Shown: in pieces, positions 24,030 through 25,158 of the stretch
Position numbering within the stretch: position 1 is the stretch's first letter
Layout of the letters: every line of letters starts with the position of its first letter
Assembly (NCBI GenBank): GCA_051011575.1
Contig: JBPCTR010000232.1
Span: forward strand, 1 to 25,158
Length of the DNA: 25,158 nt
Direction: 5' to 3'
DNA from: SHLQ01 sp051011575
Lineage (GTDB): Bacteria > Actinomycetota > Acidimicrobiia > Acidimicrobiales > SHLQ01
The notes under the pieces: model-generated
Database searches by the model: none
Seen by the model: the letters and a program-made list of their open reading frames with translations, nothing else
Told to the model about the DNA's origin: nothing
Position numbers and translations under genes: made by a program

Positions 24030-24131
24030 ATGAACAAGCAGACGATCCGCGTGACGCTGAAGACCTTCGGCATGACAGCACTCGGTGCGGGAATGTGGTT
24101 TGTGACCGCAGCTCCTGTGCTCAACTTCTAG
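24030..24131 (+). CDS. Hydrophobic micropeptide, 33 residues
   Basis: A short reading frame from ATG 24030 to TAG 24131 has a good Shine-Dalgarno (AGGGGAG, 8 bases before the ATG). The N-terminus is basic and polar (Lys3, Arg7, Lys11). Residues 13-33 carry no charge and are hydrophobic (FGMTALGAGMWF followed by VTAAPVLNF), so a single membrane-inserted helix is likely. A strong hairpin follows 6 bases after the stop. I do not recognise a family. Options are a small membrane protein, a type I toxin-like peptide, or a leader peptide for the genes at 24241 and 24679. It could still be a chance frame. Confidence 0.5.
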   Translation: MNKQTIRVTLKTFGMTALGAGMWFVTAAPVLNF

Positions 24132-24137
24132 AGCTGG

Positions 24138-24167
24138 ACTCCCCGGTGCAAAATTGAGCCGGGGAGT
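24138..24167 (+). terminator. 9-bp hairpin after the micropeptide (terminator or attenuator)
   Basis: ACTCCCCGG (24138-24146) pairs perfectly with CCGGGGAGT (24159-24167) across a loop of 12 bases; a further T-G wobble extends it inwards. No T-run follows, so termination would be of the actinobacterial T-poor type. The CTCCCC and GGGGAG cores repeat those at 23943 and 24015, allowing alternative pairings. The remaining bases up to 24240 show only a weak purine-rich ribosome site (AGAGGG) before the next gene. Confidence 0.55.
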
Positions 24168-24240
24168 GCCATCCGCCTCGGAAAATGGCCTACACCCCAG
24201 ATCGTCGGTATCCTGCGGACAAGAAGGCAGAGGGCAAGCG

Positions 24241-24663
24241 ATGGCGAATGACGACAAGGATCTCGACCGATTGATCAGCACCGGAAAGGCCGCATTGGCC
24301 GACTCCGATGCGACTCCGGCCGACGTGGCCGATCTCGCGAGGAACGCACTCTCGTTTCGCGACATCCCGGTCGTTCCCACCACCCCCGCTGATGAACTCG
24401 TGGGCGTCCGCTCCGCTGCGCTCGCGGAGGCTCACCGAGTGACCCATGGTGAGTCGAGCCTGCTCTGGAGCTGGGTCGAGGGCACCATCACCGGCATGCT
24501 CGACTCCGACACGGTCATGGGAATGAAGTTCCATACCGTCGAATCGACGACCGAAGTCGAACTCGACTTCATCGGCACCTTCGAACTCGAGGCACCCGGC
24601 GGTGCCTACCGCTTCATCGTCGAGGACGCAGGCGGGCCCTGGGCGACCGACTGGCATAACTAA
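24241..24663 (+). CDS. Hypothetical protein, 140 residues
   Basis: I do not recognise this protein firmly. It starts at ATG 24241 with AGAGGG about 8 bases upstream. The N-terminal third is helical and acidic (DDKDLDRLISTGKAALADSD, then ADVADLARNALSFRDIPVV). The second half is mostly beta-like (FHTVESTTEVELDF, IGTFELEAPGGAYRFIVED). No signal peptide or membrane segment is seen. The layout, a short helical start with an aromatic-Arg-Asp segment and a small beta-rich C-terminus, recalls the small accessory proteins encoded next to sigma factors and TPR/CHAT proteins in actinobacteria, but this is a resemblance only. It is very likely co-transcribed with the TPR-like gene 15 bases downstream. 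Confidence 0.7.
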   Translation: MANDDKDLDRLISTGKAALADSDATPADVADLARNALSFRDIPVVPTTPADELVGVRSAALAEAHRVTHGESSLLWSWVEGTITGMLDSDTVMGMKFHTVESTTEVELDFIGTFELEAPGGAYRFIVEDAGGPWATDWHN

Positions 24664-24675
24664 CCCCGCTGGGGT
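24663..24675 (+). promoter_or_regulatory. Stop/start hairpin coupling two genes
   Basis: ACCCC-GCT-GGGGT forms a 5-bp stem starting in the last base of the upstream TAA and ending 3 bases before the next ATG. The GGGG is the only Shine-Dalgarno-like run for the downstream gene. A ribosome finishing the first gene would open the hairpin, suggesting translational coupling. Confidence 0.4.
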
Positions 24676-24678
24676 CGA

Positions 24679-25158
24679 ATGACCGACGTCGACGACCTCA
24701 TCGCAATTGCGCAGACGGAACCCGAACGCGTTATTCGTGAAGCCTTGGACCAGCTAGTCCAAGCGCCGGACGACTTTGCGTCGCGCATTTCTTTGCTGCA
24801 TGCACTATCGATTGCACGACTTCAGCTCGCGGACTATGAGGGAGTACGCGCGCTGGTTGAGACAGTGGAGTCGAATTGGCATGCCACTGCTACCAACTAT
24901 CACTTCGCTGAGATGCTTCGCCTCGAGGTGCTGGTGTGCGTGCTGACCGGAGAGCCGCAAAAGGCCGTAGAGCGACTAACCCGGGTCTGGCCAGAGAGGG
25001 ACGACGATGTTCCGCCTCGGCTGATGGCAGCAAGTGCTCTCGCCTACGCTTCCGCAGGCGACCACTCAGGAGCGGCAGAGCTGTTTGAGCAAGCTCTGGA
25101 ACGCGGGCGAGCCATCGATGACGTCGATGCCCAGCTCGATGTCCTAATCAATCGGTCC
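24679..25158 (+). CDS. TPR-like repeat protein, 3' end cut off by window edge
   Basis: From ATG 24679 the frame stays open for 160 codons to the window edge. The product is all-helical and Ala/Leu-rich, with paired-helix units. The clearest are YEGVRALVETVESNWHATA and ALAYASAGDHSGAAELFEQA, the latter matching the tetratricopeptide pattern (small-residue and aromatic spacing, G-D at the turn, A-x-x-x-F-E-x-A-L). Such N-termini act as protein-interaction scaffolds in regulators, STAND ATPases and CHAT proteases. The effector domain, if any, is beyond the window. Codon use (many CTA, GTA, ATT, ACT, TCT) is less GC-biased than in the genes at 7-22 kb, suggesting a different origin. Confidence 0.72.
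   Translation, partial: MTDVDDLIAIAQTEPERVIREALDQLVQAPDDFASRISLLHALSIARLQLADYEGVRALVETVESNWHATATNYHFAEMLRLEVLVCVLTGEPQKAVERLTRVWPERDDDVPPRLMAASALAYASAGDHSGAAELFEQALERGRAIDDVDAQLDVLINRS

Noticed and set aside
23720..24157. 145-codon Cys-rich frame with CPAC, IACK and CRYPNC segments
   Set aside because: The cysteine pairs recall zinc ribbons, but the spacing matches no family I know, codon bias is weak, and the frame overlaps the hairpins and the micropeptide in another phase.
1..25158. Search by eye for tRNA, rRNA, tmRNA, CRISPR repeats, insertion sequences and integrases
   Set aside because: No T-loop/CCA-like tRNA pattern, evenly spaced repeats, terminal inverted repeats with transposase, or integrase motifs were found.

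Overview
The window looks like a piece of chromosome from a high-GC actinobacterium, most likely a marine or freshwater member of the Acidimicrobiia. Support comes from the strong G/C third-position bias through most of the window, frequent GTG starts, short or absent leaders, many 1-4 base gene overlaps, and gene content: Lrp/AsnC-linked catabolic operons, a fused indolepyruvate:ferredoxin oxidoreductase, and PotABCD. The lineage is an inference from style and content, not from a marker gene. I see no rRNA, tRNA, CRISPR array, transposase or phage gene.

Left part (1-7.2 kb): a truncated GhrA-like 2-hydroxyacid dehydrogenase on the minus strand is divergent from a plus-strand run. The run holds a phytoene-dehydrogenase-like FAD oxidoreductase, a DUF1295/steroid-reductase-like membrane protein, a GatA-type amidase, a YwiC-like membrane protein overlapping a pyruvate kinase by ATGA, and a stand-alone cyclic-nucleotide-binding-fold protein. 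The pyruvate kinase has lost the usual Asn and Ser of the N-terminal NFSHG motif, and the cNMP-fold protein lacks the phosphate-binding Arg.

Centre (7.2-17.9 kb): a divergent island that I read as a polyamine (or related amine) uptake and catabolism locus. The minus-strand arm is a C45/acyl-transferase-type Ntn hydrolase, a GNAT acetyltransferase and two PuuB/DadA-like FAD amine oxidases. The plus-strand arm is a class III aminotransferase, an Lrp/AsnC regulator and a complete PotABCD-type ABC transporter. PotD keeps the known polyamine-binding residues. The 97-base divergent gap holds two face-to-face promoter candidates, both compatible with leaderless transcripts, and a perfect 10-base palindrome in the spacer of one of them. 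No gamma-glutamylputrescine synthetase is present. The acetyltransferase plus Ntn hydrolase suggest an N-acyl-protected route (hypothesis).

Next (17.9-23.7 kb): a second Lrp/AsnC regulator is divergent from a fused indolepyruvate:ferredoxin oxidoreductase of about 1160 residues, with overlapping divergent promoter candidates around a 13-base inverted repeat. Then come a class I SAM methyltransferase (minus) and an alpha/beta hydrolase (plus).

Right end (23.7-25.2 kb): this part differs in composition and organisation. A gene-poor stretch rich in hairpins leads to a 33-residue hydrophobic micropeptide with a good Shine-Dalgarno. Four alternating CTCCCC/GGGGAG blocks surround it, so the Shine-Dalgarno can be sequestered and alternative pairings are possible. 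It is followed by a protein of unknown function and the start of a TPR-like protein that runs off the window, with a small stop/start hairpin between them. This is the best candidate here for something undescribed: a type I toxin-like, leader-peptide or attenuator element ahead of a possible TPR-based signalling or conflict gene pair.
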